Below the pieces are notes generated by a model, which was not told the DNA's origin, searched no databases, and saw only the letters and a list, made by a program, of their open reading frames with translations. Below are positions 1 to 8,282 of a stretch of 11,538 nucleotides of DNA, piece after piece. This DNA comes from an uncultured Pseudomonadota bacterium (GTDB lineage: Bacteria; Pseudomonadota; Gammaproteobacteria; Steroidobacterales; Steroidobacteraceae): positions 1 to 11,538 of the forward strand of contig CAITAM010000428.1 in assembly GCA_903890265.1 (NCBI GenBank). The letters run 5' to 3'. Positions within the stretch are counted from its first letter, which is position 1; each line of letters opens with the position of its first letter. A program made the translations under genes and the position numbers.

Positions 1-676
1 CGCGGGTCCAGGTGGCGAGGTCGAGATCCGCGCCGGCGCGAATCTCAAAGCGGATCCCGGCTTCCTGCACCCGGCGGCGCTCGCGCTTGGCCTTCTTGCG
101 TTTCTCGGCCGTGAAGGTGGCCAGGAAGTCGTCGAAATCGGCATAGCCCGGGTTGGTCCAGTGGAACTGGCAGTCGAGGCGCGGCAGCCACTCGAGGCCG
201 GTCAGCTCGGCAGCCTCGGTCGCCGTCGGGAACTGCACGTGCACCGAGGAGGCGCCGACGGTCTCGGCGTAGGCGACGAGCGTGCGCGCGAGCGCCGCGC
301 GCGTGGCGGAGGCGTCCGCGGCCGGGTGCACGAGAAGCCTCGGACCGGTCGCGGGCGTGTAGGGCGTGGCGGCAATCAGCTTCGGGTAGTAGGCATCGCC
401 GTAGCGGGCGTAGGCCTGGGCCCAGCTGAAATCAAAGACGAACTCGCCCCACGAGTGCGCCTTGGCGTAGAGCGGCACGGCACCGATCAGGCGGTTCGAC
501 TCGTCGCGCAGCGTCACGTGCGCCGGCGTCCAGCCGGTCTTGCCACCGACCCGGCCGGTCGACTCGAGCGCGGCGAGGAACTCGTGACGCAGGAACGGCA
601 CGCCGCCCTGCGCGAGCGCATTCCATTCCGCGGCAGGGACGTCCGCGATCGAGGTCGCGATCCGCGCGACCGCCAA
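1..676 (-). CDS. GNAT/FemAB-like N-acyltransferase family protein (COG3146, DUF482), 3' part missing
   Basis: This is a minus-strand reading frame of 225 codons, open at the left window edge, so the C-terminal part is missing; the family is usually near 380 residues. The translation carries stretches I recognise from COG3146/PF04339 proteins: YYPKL at residues 96-100, TPATGPRLL at 107-115, and a basic run EKRKKAKRERRRV near 197-209 just before the point where the second acyltransferase-like lobe should begin. Members are annotated as GNAT or FemAB-like transferases; the substrate is unknown for most and I infer none here. No ATG exists near the beginning. I chose the TTG at 676-674, two bases beyond the trxB stop, with GGGG about 10 bases upstream; a CTG two codons earlier is an alternative. 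The spacing suggests co-transcription with, and translational coupling to, trxB. The frame is firm, the start is not. Confidence 0.82.
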   Translation of the reverse strand, partial: MAVARIATSIADVPAAEWNALAQGGVPFLRHEFLAALESTGRVGGKTGWTPAHVTLRDESNRLIGAVPLYAKAHSWGEFVFDFSWAQAYARYGDAYYPKLIAATPYTPATGPRLLVHPAADASATRAALARTLVAYAETVGASSVHVQFPTATEAAELTGLEWLPRLDCQFHWTNPGYADFDDFLATFTAEKRKKAKRERRRVQEAGIRFEIRAGADLDLATWTR

Positions 677-678
677 GC

Positions 679-1638
679 TCAGTGCCCCGCGTCGAGAGAC
701 TCGAGCCAGCGATCGGCGTCGAGCGCGGCCATGCAGCCGGTGCCGGCCGAGGTCACCGCCTGGCGGTAGACGTGGTCGGCGACGTCGCCGGCGGCGAAAA
801 CCCCCGGAATGCTCGTCTGGGTCGCGAGGCCCGCGCTGCCGCCGCGGACCGCGAGGTAGCCACCGGCCATGTCGAGCTGGCCCTCGAACAGCGCCGTGTT
901 CGGGGTGTGGCCGACCGCGATAAAGAGACCGTGCACGTCGATGTCGCGGCGGCTGCCGTCCGCGCCCGCGACCCGCACGCCGGTGACACCCGCCTCGTCA
1001 CCCAGCACCTCGTCCACCGTGTGGTTCCAGACGAAGCTGACCTTGCCCGCGGCCGCGCGCTCGAACAGGCGGTCCTGCAGGATCTTCTCGCCGCGCAGGC
1101 GGTCGCGGCGGTGGATGAGCGTCACGTGCGAGGCGAGGTTGGAGAGATACAGCGCCTCCTCGATCGCGGTGTTACCGCCACCGACCACGGCGACCGGCTT
1201 GCCGCGGTAGAAAAAGCCGTCGCAGGTCGCGCAGGCCGACACGCCGCGACCGCGAAAGGCGGTTTCGGACGGGATGCCGAGGTAGCGCGCCGAGGCGCCC
1301 GTGGCGATGATCAGCGCATCACACGTGTAGTCACCGCCGTCACCGCGCAGCAGGAACGGCCGGGTGTGCAGGTCGACCGACTGCACGGTGTCGTTGACGA
1401 TCTCGGTCGCGAAGCGCTCGGCGTGCGCCCGCATCCGGTCCATCAGCGCCGGGCCGAGCAGGCCGTGCGGATCGCCGGGCCAGTTGTCGACCTCGGTGGT
1501 CGTCATGAGCTGGCCGCCCACCTCCATGCCGGTGATCAGGAGCGGCGCGCGGTTGGCGCGCGCCGCGTAGACGGCCGCGGTGTAACCCGCGGGACCGGAA
1601 CCGAGGATGATGAGCTTCGCGTGACGGGGGGCGGACAT
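679..1638 (-). CDS. trxB: Thioredoxin-disulfide reductase
   Basis: This 319-residue cytoplasmic flavoenzyme moves electrons from NADPH through FAD and a redox disulfide to thioredoxin, keeping cytoplasmic thiols reduced. The translation shows the FAD-binding GSGPAG at residues 13-18, the redox-active CATC at 136-139 in the context ACATCDGFFYR, the NADPH-binding GGGNTA at 153-158, HRRD at 176-179 (the region contacting the NADPH 2'-phosphate), and the C-terminal FAD motif FAAGD at 281-285. Length and motif spacing match low-molecular-weight bacterial TrxB (E. coli about 321 residues). The ATG at 1638-1636 has a GGAGA about 13 bases upstream, a long but usable spacing. The gene is divergent from ftsK, as in many gammaproteobacteria, and is followed after 2 bp by the GNAT-like gene. 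Nothing is missing from its active site. Confidence 0.97.
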   Translation of the reverse strand: MSAPRHAKLIILGSGPAGYTAAVYAARANRAPLLITGMEVGGQLMTTTEVDNWPGDPHGLLGPALMDRMRAHAERFATEIVNDTVQSVDLHTRPFLLRGDGGDYTCDALIIATGASARYLGIPSETAFRGRGVSACATCDGFFYRGKPVAVVGGGNTAIEEALYLSNLASHVTLIHRRDRLRGEKILQDRLFERAAAGKVSFVWNHTVDEVLGDEAGVTGVRVAGADGSRRDIDVHGLFIAVGHTPNTALFEGQLDMAGGYLAVRGGSAGLATQTSIPGVFAAGDVADHVYRQAVTSAGTGCMAALDADRWLESLDAGH

Positions 1639-1744
1639 GGGCGCGACGGGTCTCCGGGCGGTGCGGCCTTGGGCTCAGGCCTTGGTCAGTGCCCGACATT
1701 GTAGCCAGTCGCGCCGGCGGCCGCGCCCCGTCGCGCCGGTATCT

Positions 1745-1772
1745 TTGAATTACAAGTAAAAGTATCCTTAGG
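1745..1772. promoter_or_regulatory. AT-rich patch in the trxB-ftsK divergent spacer, probable promoter region
   Basis: This is the only AT-rich stretch in the 196-bp spacer between the divergent trxB and ftsK genes. It contains TTGAAT (1745-1750) and TATCCT (1763-1768), but they are only 12 bp apart, too close to form a standard sigma-70 promoter together. It is the natural place for promoter elements in one or both directions, but I cannot define a convincing -35/-10 pair. Confidence 0.25.
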
Positions 1773-1775
1773 CCG

Positions 1776-1838
1776 ATGAAATCCGTGTGGTTCGATCTGC
1801 GTCTCCCGATCGCTGTCCCGGACAGGGGGCTGCATTGA
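1776..1838 (+). CDS. Possible 20-codon leader ORF upstream of ftsK
   Basis: An ATG at 1776 opens a 20-codon frame (MKSVWFDLRLPIAVPDRGLH) that ends in TGA at 1836-1838. The TGA overlaps the TTG at 1835 that I prefer as the ftsK start, giving the sequence TTGA. The arrangement would allow translational coupling of ftsK to the leader. The only ribosome-binding signal for the leader is a weak AGG 3 bases before the ATG. The peptide has no amino-acid run that would suggest attenuation. It may be chance, since a short open frame in GC-rich DNA is common; the exact overlap with the start codon is what makes it worth noting. Confidence 0.25.
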   Translation: MKSVWFDLRLPIAVPDRGLH

Positions 1839-4159
1839 GCGAGGTCTTGAGCAAGGGCGCGGCCGCAGGCTTTCGCCCGTCCATGGTCCGCAGCCTGCGC
1901 GAGGGTGCGCTGTGGGTGTTCGGCGCCGTGGCGCTCGTCTTCGCGCTGGCGCTTGCGAGCTTCGATCCGCAGGACCCCGGGTATTCCTACACCGGCGAAC
2001 CCGGCCGCATCAGCAACCTGACGGGGCGCGCCGGGGCGTGGCTCGCGGACGTCTTCTATTTCTACTTCGGTGCACCGGCGTTTCTGTTTCCGCTGCTAAT
2101 CGCGTTTGCCGGCTGGCTGCTCTTTCGCCGACCGGCGAACCCGGAGCGCGAGCATCGCTTCGCGGTGTGGCTGAAGACGGCCGGCTTCGTGCTGACGCTG
2201 GCCACGAGCTCCGGGCTTGCCACGCTACACTTCTCGGCACCGAGCTTTCCCGACACCGCGGGTGGCATCCTGGGCGACGTCGTCGGCACGGGTCTCGCCG
2301 GGGCTTTCGGCTTCCTCGGCGCGACGCTGCTCCTGCTCGGGCTGTGGTTCGCCGGCGTCTCGCTGTTCTCCGGCGTGTCGTGGCTGACCGTGATGGACGT
2401 GCTCGGCCGTGGCGTGCTGGGTGGCATTGCCCGCACGCGCGCCTTTCTCGCCACCCGCCGCGACGTCAGGGCCGGGCGCGAGAACAAGGAAGCGCGCGCC
2501 GAGTCGATCCGCGAGGAGAAGAAGAAGGCCGAGTTCCGCCCGGCGCCGCGCATCGAGGAGCCGCCGCCGGTGCTCGAGAAGAGCGAGCGCGTGCAGAAGG
2601 AAAAGCAGGTACCGCTGTTCAAGCGCAGCGGCGCGGCGAGCCTGCCGGCGCTCGAGTTGCTCGACGACCCGGGGCCGCGGGTCGCGAGCTACTCGGCAGA
2701 GGCGCTGGAGGCGATGTCGCGCCTGGTCGAGATCAAGCTCCGGGACTTCGGCGTCGAGGTCGAGGTCGTGGCGGTCCACCCGGGCCCTGTCGTCACCCGC
2801 TTCGAGCTTCGGCCGAACCCCGGCGTCAAGGTCAGCCAGATCACCAACCTGTCGAAGGATCTCGCCCGCGCCCTGTCCGCCATCAGCGTGCGGGTGGTGG
2901 AGGTCATCCCCGGCAAGTCGGTGGTGGGCCTCGAGATACCGAACGAGAAGCGCGAGATCGTCACCCTCGGCGAGATACTCAAGTCACGCGCCTACGACGA
3001 CGTGGCGAGCCCGCTCGCGCTCGCGCTCGGCAAGGACATCGGTGGCAACCCGGTGGTCGCCGACCTGCAGAAGATGCCGCACCTGCTGATCGCGGGCACG
3101 ACCGGCTCCGGCAAGTCGGTCGGCATCAACGCGATGGTGCTGAGCATCCTCTACAAGGCGACCGCCGAGCAGTGCCGGCTCATCATGATCGACCCGAAGA
3201 TGCTGGAACTCTCCGTCTACGAGGGCATCCCGCACCTGCTCGCGCCGGTCGTGACCGACATGAAGCAGGCCGCGAACGCGCTGCGCTGGTGCGTCGCCGA
3301 GATGGAGCGGCGCTACCAGCTGATGGCAGCCCTCGGGGTACGCAACATCGGCGGCTACAACCGCAAGATCAGCGACGCGATCGAGGCGCGCAAGCCGATT
3401 CCGGATCCGATCGCGATGCAGAAGCTGCAGGCGGGCGAGGGCGGCCTCGACGCCGCGACCGGCAACGTGCCGGACTGCGTCGTGCTGCCGCACATCGTCG
3501 TGTTCATCGACGAGCTGGCCGATCTCATGATGATTGTCGGCAAGAAGGTCGAGGAGCTGATCGCGCGCCTCGCGCAGAAGGCCCGCGCCTCCGGCATCCA
3601 CCTGATCCTCGCCACGCAGCGCCCCTCGGTGGACGTCATCACCGGCCTCATCAAGGCCAACATACCCACCCGCATCGCCTTCCAGGTGTCGGCGAAGGTG
3701 GACTCGCGCACGATCCTCGACCAGAGCGGCGCCGAGTCCCTGCTCGGCCACGGCGACATGCTCTACCTGCCGTCCGGCACCTCGGTGCCGACCCGGGTCC
3801 ACGGCGCGTTCGTCTCCGACCAGGAAGTGCATCGGGTGGTGAGCGCGCTCAAGGAAGGGTCGCCGCCGCAGTACGTCGAAGAGATCCTCGACGGCCCGAG
3901 CGGCTCGATTCCGGGCCTCTCGGTCGATGACTCGGAGCCGGGTGGTGCGGACAGCGAGCAGGATGCGCTCTACGACGAGGCGGTGAAGATCGTCATGGAG
4001 ACCCGCAAGGCGTCCGTCAGCGGCGTGCAGCGGCGCCTGAAAATCGGCTACAACCGCGCGGCCCGTCTCGTCGAGGCGATGGAGGCCGCGGGACTGGTCG
4101 GCCCGCTGCAGTCGAACGGCGCGCGCGAGCTGCTCGTGCCGCCGCGCGGAGACGGCTGA
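1835..4159 (+). CDS. ftsK: DNA translocase FtsK
   Basis: FtsK is a septum-anchored, ATP-driven DNA pump that clears and aligns chromosome termini at division and activates XerCD recombination at dif. From the TTG at 1835 (774 residues) there are four membrane segments at about residues 25-43, 79-97, 111-131 and 152-178, then a short charged linker (about 209-259, rich in Arg/Glu/Lys). The motor domain follows, with Walker A GTTGSGKS at 421-428 and Walker B VVFIDE at 555-560. A C-terminal winged-helix gamma domain (about 711-770, including GVQRRLKIGYNRAARLVEAM) is the part that reads KOPS DNA and contacts XerD. The linker is far shorter than in E. coli (1329 residues), as in Pseudomonas-type FtsK. 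I prefer TTG 1835 because AGGGGG sits 5 bases upstream; GTG 1787 extends the frame by 16 residues but has no ribosome-binding site, and ATG 1883 would shorten it. The stop overlaps the lolA start by one base. Confidence 0.96.
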   Translation: MSEVLSKGAAAGFRPSMVRSLREGALWVFGAVALVFALALASFDPQDPGYSYTGEPGRISNLTGRAGAWLADVFYFYFGAPAFLFPLLIAFAGWLLFRRPANPEREHRFAVWLKTAGFVLTLATSSGLATLHFSAPSFPDTAGGILGDVVGTGLAGAFGFLGATLLLLGLWFAGVSLFSGVSWLTVMDVLGRGVLGGIARTRAFLATRRDVRAGRENKEARAESIREEKKKAEFRPAPRIEEPPPVLEKSERVQKEKQVPLFKRSGAASLPALELLDDPGPRVASYSAEALEAMSRLVEIKLRDFGVEVEVVAVHPGPVVTRFELRPNPGVKVSQITNLSKDLARALSAISVRVVEVIPGKSVVGLEIPNEKREIVTLGEILKSRAYDDVASPLALALGKDIGGNPVVADLQKMPHLLIAGTTGSGKSVGINAMVLSILYKATAEQCRLIMIDPKMLELSVYEGIPHLLAPVVTDMKQAANALRWCVAEMERRYQLMAALGVRNIGGYNRKISDAIEARKPIPDPIAMQKLQAGEGGLDAATGNVPDCVVLPHIVVFIDELADLMMIVGKKVEELIARLAQKARASGIHLILATQRPSVDVITGLIKANIPTRIAFQVSAKVDSRTILDQSGAESLLGHGDMLYLPSGTSVPTRVHGAFVSDQEVHRVVSALKEGSPPQYVEEILDGPSGSIPGLSVDDSEPGGADSEQDALYDEAVKIVMETRKASVSGVQRRLKIGYNRAARLVEAMEAAGLVGPLQSNGARELLVPPRGDG

Positions 4160-4818
4160 TGCGCGCCATCCGGCGGGCGCTTCGCCATGCAGGGTGGGCG
4201 GGCGTGCTAGCGCTCGGCGTGGCGGGATCCGCGCGGGCGGACGACGCGACCGCCCTGCGCCGCGTCGAGGGGTATCTGGGCTCGCTCTCGAGCGTGCGCG
4301 CGCATTTCGTGCAGGATCTCGTGCAGGCCGACGGCAAGACCACCGAGCACGCCGAGGGCGTGATGAGCCTCGCCCGGCCTGGACGATTCCGCTGGGACTA
4401 CGAAAAGCCCGCGAGCCTCATCGTCTCCGACGGCAAGACTCTCTGGCTCTACGACCCGGAACTCGAGCAGGTGACCGTGCGCAAGCTCGGCGAGTCGCTG
4501 AGTGAGACCCCGGCCATGCTGCTCGCCGGTACCGGCAGCGTGCACGAGGGCTACAACGTGCGGGATGGCGGCGTGGCGGACGGTCTCGCCTGGGTCGTGC
4601 TCGTGCCGAAGCAGGCCGGCAGCGACTTCAGCGAGCTCAAGCTCGGTTTCGCCGGCAGCGACCTCAGGCGCATGGAGTTTCGCACCAAGCTCAACCAGAC
4701 GACCCGCATTACGCTCGACCGGGTCGAGAAGAACCTGAAGCTCGATCCCGGCCTCTTTAACTTCGTGCCCCCGCCGGGTGCGGACGTGGTCGGGGCGCCG
4801 GCGGCGACCAGGCCTTAA
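4159..4818 (+). CDS. lolA: Outer-membrane lipoprotein carrier protein LolA
   Basis: LolA is the periplasmic chaperone that takes lipoproteins from the LolCDE transporter in the inner membrane and hands them to LolB at the outer membrane. The 219-residue product starts with a signal peptide: basic MRAIRRALRH, a hydrophobic core WAGVLALGVAG, and a probable cleavage after ARA at residue 27. The mature part shows typical LolA features: a start of the form LRRVEGYLGSLSSVRAHFVQ, then RPGRFRWDYEKP and DGKTLWLYDPELEQVTVRKL. The mature length of about 192 residues is normal, and it has no cysteine, consistent with a soluble carrier rather than a lipoprotein. The ATG shares its A with the ftsK stop (TGATG), so translation is probably coupled; lolA follows ftsK in E. 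coli and many relatives. Confidence 0.95.
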   Translation: MRAIRRALRHAGWAGVLALGVAGSARADDATALRRVEGYLGSLSSVRAHFVQDLVQADGKTTEHAEGVMSLARPGRFRWDYEKPASLIVSDGKTLWLYDPELEQVTVRKLGESLSETPAMLLAGTGSVHEGYNVRDGGVADGLAWVVLVPKQAGSDFSELKLGFAGSDLRRMEFRTKLNQTTRITLDRVEKNLKLDPGLFNFVPPPGADVVGAPAATRP

Positions 4819-4822
4819 GACG

Positions 4823-5221
4823 GTGCGCCCGCTGACCTTCCGCTGGTTCTGGCTTGGCGTCGCCTGGTTCGGGGTCGGCTGCGCGCTGGTCCTGAGCCTG
4901 TGGCCGGGCGGCGTGCCGCTGCCCGTGCACGTCTGGGACAAGATCGAGCATGCCGTCGGCTACTTCCTGCTGACCGGGTGGTTTACCGGGCTCTACCGGC
5001 GCGAGCGCTACCCGCGTCTCGGGTTGGGCTGCCTGCTGCTTGGCATCCTGATCGAGCTCCTGCAGGGCCTCACGCCGACCCGCTCGATGGAGCTGGGCGA
5101 TCTCGCCGCCAACGGCGTGGGTATCGTGACGGCCCTTGCTCTCGCCTACCTCGGCCTCGGCGCCTGGGCCGAGACGCTCGAGCGCGTCGTGGGCGTCGGC
5201 CCGCGTGGCCTGCCCGGCTGA
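4823..5221 (+). CDS. VanZ-like family membrane protein
   Basis: This small membrane protein has about 132 residues from the GTG at 4823, 4 bases after the lolA stop; AGG about 10 bases upstream is a modest ribosome-binding site. Four hydrophobic stretches lie near residues 8-27, 43-58, 65-82 and 96-115. The pattern VWDKIEHAVGYFLL (38-51) followed by LIELLQGLTPTRSMELGDLAANGVG (76-100) is the signature of the VanZ-like family (PF04892), with conserved Asp/Lys/Glu/His, a Glu in the third helix and an ASP-Ala-Asn-type DLAAN. VanZ itself gives low-level teicoplanin resistance in enterococci, but in Gram-negative bacteria the function is unknown and I do not infer drug resistance. Its place inside the lolA-rarA string suggests co-transcription only. 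A start at 4778 inside lolA is possible but would add an implausible Arg-rich leader. Confidence 0.85.
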   Translation: MRPLTFRWFWLGVAWFGVGCALVLSLWPGGVPLPVHVWDKIEHAVGYFLLTGWFTGLYRRERYPRLGLGCLLLGILIELLQGLTPTRSMELGDLAANGVGIVTALALAYLGLGAWAETLERVVGVGPRGLPG

Positions 5222-5225
5222 GCCG

Positions 5226-6548
5226 GTGGCCGCGGTTCCCTACCGGCCGCTGGCCGACCGGATGCGGCCGCGCACGCTCGACGAGGTCGTCGGCCAGCGG
5301 CATCTCCTCGCGCCCGGCAAGGCGCTCAGCCGGCTGGCCGCGAGCGGGTCGCTGCACTCGATGATCTTCTGGGGTCCGCCCGGGACCGGCAAGACGACGC
5401 TGGCGCGCCTTATCGCGGCCGGATCCGGCGCCCGCTTTGCGGCGTTGTCCGCAGTGCAGGCCGGGATCAAGGACGTGCGCCAGGTGGTCGAGGAGGCCGC
5501 GGCGGCACGCGCCGGCGGCGTCAACACGGTGCTGTTTCTGGACGAGATCCACCGCTTCAACAAGGCGCAGCAGGATGCGTTCCTGCCGTACGTCGAGGAC
5601 GGCACGGTGGTGTTCGTCGGCGCGACCACCGAGAACCCGTCGTTCGAGGTCAACGGCGCACTCCTGTCGCGGGCGCGCATTTACCTCCTGAAGTCGCTCG
5701 AGAGCGCCGATCTCGGCCTGCTCATCGATCGCGCGCTCGCCGACCGCGAGCGCGGCCTCGGGGCGCAGGGGCTCGCCATCGAGCCCGAGGCGCGCGAGCT
5801 CCTTGCCCGGGCGGCGGATGGGGACGCGCGTCGCTGCCTCAACTTTCTCGAGGTCGCGGCGGACCTCGCCGACGGCAGCGCGGTGCCGGCCGTGATCCGG
5901 CTCGCCGCCGTCGAGGAGATCGCGGCCGGCGGGCAGCGCCGCTTCGACAAGGGCGGCGAGGTCTTCTACGACCAGATCTCGGCGCTGCACAAGGCGGTGC
6001 GCGGCAGCCACCCGGACGGCGCCCTGTACTGGCTGTGCCGCATGCTGGACGGCGGCTGCGACCCGCTGTACGTGATCCGCCGCGCGGTGCGCATGGCGAG
6101 CGAGGACATCGGCAACGCCGATCCGCGCGCGCTGCCGCTCGTGCTCGCCGCCTGGGACGCCTACGACCGGCTGGGCAGTCCCGAGGGCGAACTCGCGCTC
6201 GCCCAGGCAATCACCTACCTCGCGGTCGCGCCGAAGAGCAACGCGGTCTACCGCGCCTACCAGGCGGCGACCGAGGAGGCCAAGGCCGGCGGCTCGCTCG
6301 AGGTGCCGTTGCACCTGCGTAACGCCCCGACCCGGCTCATGAAAGACATCGGCTACGGTGCCGGCTACCAGTACGACCACGACCAGGCGGGGGGTGTGGC
6401 GACGGGCCAAGCCTACTTTCCGGACCAGCTCGGCGAGCGACTCTATTATCATCCCGCGCCGCGGGGACTCGAAATCCGCATCGGCGAGGCGCTCACCCGG
6501 CTGCGCGCCGAGCGGGCCGCCGCCGTGCCACGACGAAAGGAAGACTGA
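5226..6548 (+). CDS. rarA: Replication-associated recombination protein A (AAA+ ATPase RarA/MgsA)
   Basis: RarA is a cytoplasmic AAA+ ATPase related to clamp-loader subunits and to eukaryotic WRNIP1/Mgs1; it acts at stalled replication forks and on SSB-coated DNA. From the GTG at 5226 (440 residues; E. coli RarA is 447) the frame opens with PLADRMRPRTLDEVVGQRHLL, a typical family beginning. It then shows Walker A GPPGTGKT at 50-57, Walker B FLDE at 104-107 in FLDEIHRFNKAQQD, sensor-1 ATTENPSF at 133-140, and a probable arginine finger in LLSRARIY (Arg149). The C-terminal half, with ISALHKAVRGSHPDGALYWLCRML and GNADPRAL, is the conserved RarA tetramerisation region. It begins 4 bases after the VanZ-like stop; GTG 5205 is an alternative start overlapping that gene. 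No active-site residue is missing. Confidence 0.95.
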   Translation: MAAVPYRPLADRMRPRTLDEVVGQRHLLAPGKALSRLAASGSLHSMIFWGPPGTGKTTLARLIAAGSGARFAALSAVQAGIKDVRQVVEEAAAARAGGVNTVLFLDEIHRFNKAQQDAFLPYVEDGTVVFVGATTENPSFEVNGALLSRARIYLLKSLESADLGLLIDRALADRERGLGAQGLAIEPEARELLARAADGDARRCLNFLEVAADLADGSAVPAVIRLAAVEEIAAGGQRRFDKGGEVFYDQISALHKAVRGSHPDGALYWLCRMLDGGCDPLYVIRRAVRMASEDIGNADPRALPLVLAAWDAYDRLGSPEGELALAQAITYLAVAPKSNAVYRAYQAATEEAKAGGSLEVPLHLRNAPTRLMKDIGYGAGYQYDHDQAGGVATGQAYFPDQLGERLYYHPAPRGLEIRIGEALTRLRAERAAAVPRRKED

Positions 6549-6550
6549 CC

Positions 6551-7834
<1,284 letters not shown>

Positions 7835-7841
7835 CGCCGGG

Positions 7842-7871
7842 TTGCGGCGGGTCGAGGTCCCGCCGGACAAT
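7842..7871 (+). promoter_or_regulatory. Possible tRNA-Ser promoter and a 7-bp hairpin in the serS-tRNA gap
   Basis: In the 45-bp gap after serS, TTGCGG (7842-7847) and GACAAT (7866-7871) are 18 bp apart and would start transcription a few bases before the tRNA. The same stretch holds a perfect 7-bp inverted repeat (CGGCGGG 7845-7851 with CCCGCCG 7859-7865, 7-base loop). No T-tract follows, so it is not a standard terminator, and read-through from serS into the tRNA is possible. Confidence 0.25.
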
Positions 7872-7879
7872 AGTAGGAC

Positions 7880-7969
7880 GGAGAGGTGGCAGAGCGGTTG
7901 ATTGCACCGGTCTTGAAAACCGGAGACCCCTCACGGGGTTCGTGGGTTCGAATCCCACCCTCTCCGCCA
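7880..7969 (+). tRNA. tRNA-Ser (anticodon UGA)
   Basis: The 90-base cloverleaf has acceptor GGAGAGG (7880-7886) paired with CCTCTCC (7959-7965), discriminator G7966 and an encoded CCA at 7967-7969. The anticodon arm is CCGGT-CTTGAAA-ACCGG with anticodon TGA, which reads UCN serine codons, chiefly UCA. A long variable arm (CCCCTCACGGGG type) and a T arm GTGGG-TTCGAAT-CCCAC complete the class II structure expected for serine. It lies 45 bp after serS. Its 3' half reappears in degenerate form at 9671-9723, which suggests this locus has served as an insertion target. Confidence 0.97.
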
Positions 7970-7991
7970 CCCGCAATGGGAGGGGAGGGCG

Positions 7992-8282
7992 TTACACCGC
8001 CTTGGTCAGCGCCTCTGCCATCCGCGTTTGCCAACCAGGGCCGGTCGCCTTCCAGCGCTTCAACGTCTCTTGCGGCAGGCGCAGGGAAATGGACGTGCGC
8101 GCCTGTCCCGATTTGGGGCGACCGCGTGGCTTGACCATCTTCGCAGCGGCGGCATGGCCGAAAAGCTCAGGCAGGACGGCATCCGCCGCCTTGGCGCGGG
8201 CGAACGTCGCCTTGGTCCAGGCCGGATTCTCGACGTCGGCCTTCTCAGGGTTCGGCTTGGGCTTCACAACGGGTGACCTCAC
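7992..8282 (-). CDS. brnA: BrnA family antitoxin
   Basis: The 96-residue product resembles BrnA antitoxins (DUF4415/COG3514 type), which bind and neutralise the BrnT toxin and repress their own operon as a BrnT-BrnA complex. Visible hallmarks are ENPAWTKATFARAKAADAVLPEL at 18-40, a basic GRPKSG linker at 54-59, and a C-terminal ribbon-helix-helix DNA-binding segment at about 62-94 (TSISLRLPQETLKRWKATGPGWQTRMAEAL), where the phrase KATGPGWQTRM is especially typical. The GTG start at 8282 overlaps the end of brnT by 38 bases; a second GTG five codons later would shorten the overlap to 23. Toxin first, antitoxin second and overlapping is the usual brnTA order. The stop lies only 22 bp from the tRNA-Ser 3' end, and the two transcripts converge. 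Confidence 0.9.
   Translation of the reverse strand: MRSPVVKPKPNPEKADVENPAWTKATFARAKAADAVLPELFGHAAAAKMVKPRGRPKSGQARTSISLRLPQETLKRWKATGPGWQTRMAEALTKAV

Noticed and set aside
1787..1834. GTG 1787 as the ftsK start
   Set aside because: No ribosome-binding site, and the 16 added residues do not look like an FtsK N-terminus; TTG 1835 has AGGGGG 5 bases upstream.
1912..3930. 672-codon alternative frame inside ftsK
   Set aside because: Arg/Gly/Ala-rich out-of-frame translation with low complexity; ftsK motifs are all in the other frame.
5070..6452. 460-codon open frame on the minus strand opposite rarA
   Set aside because: It mirrors the codon phase of rarA in GC-rich DNA, its translation is rich in Arg/Ala/Val with no known domain, and rarA is complete on the other strand.
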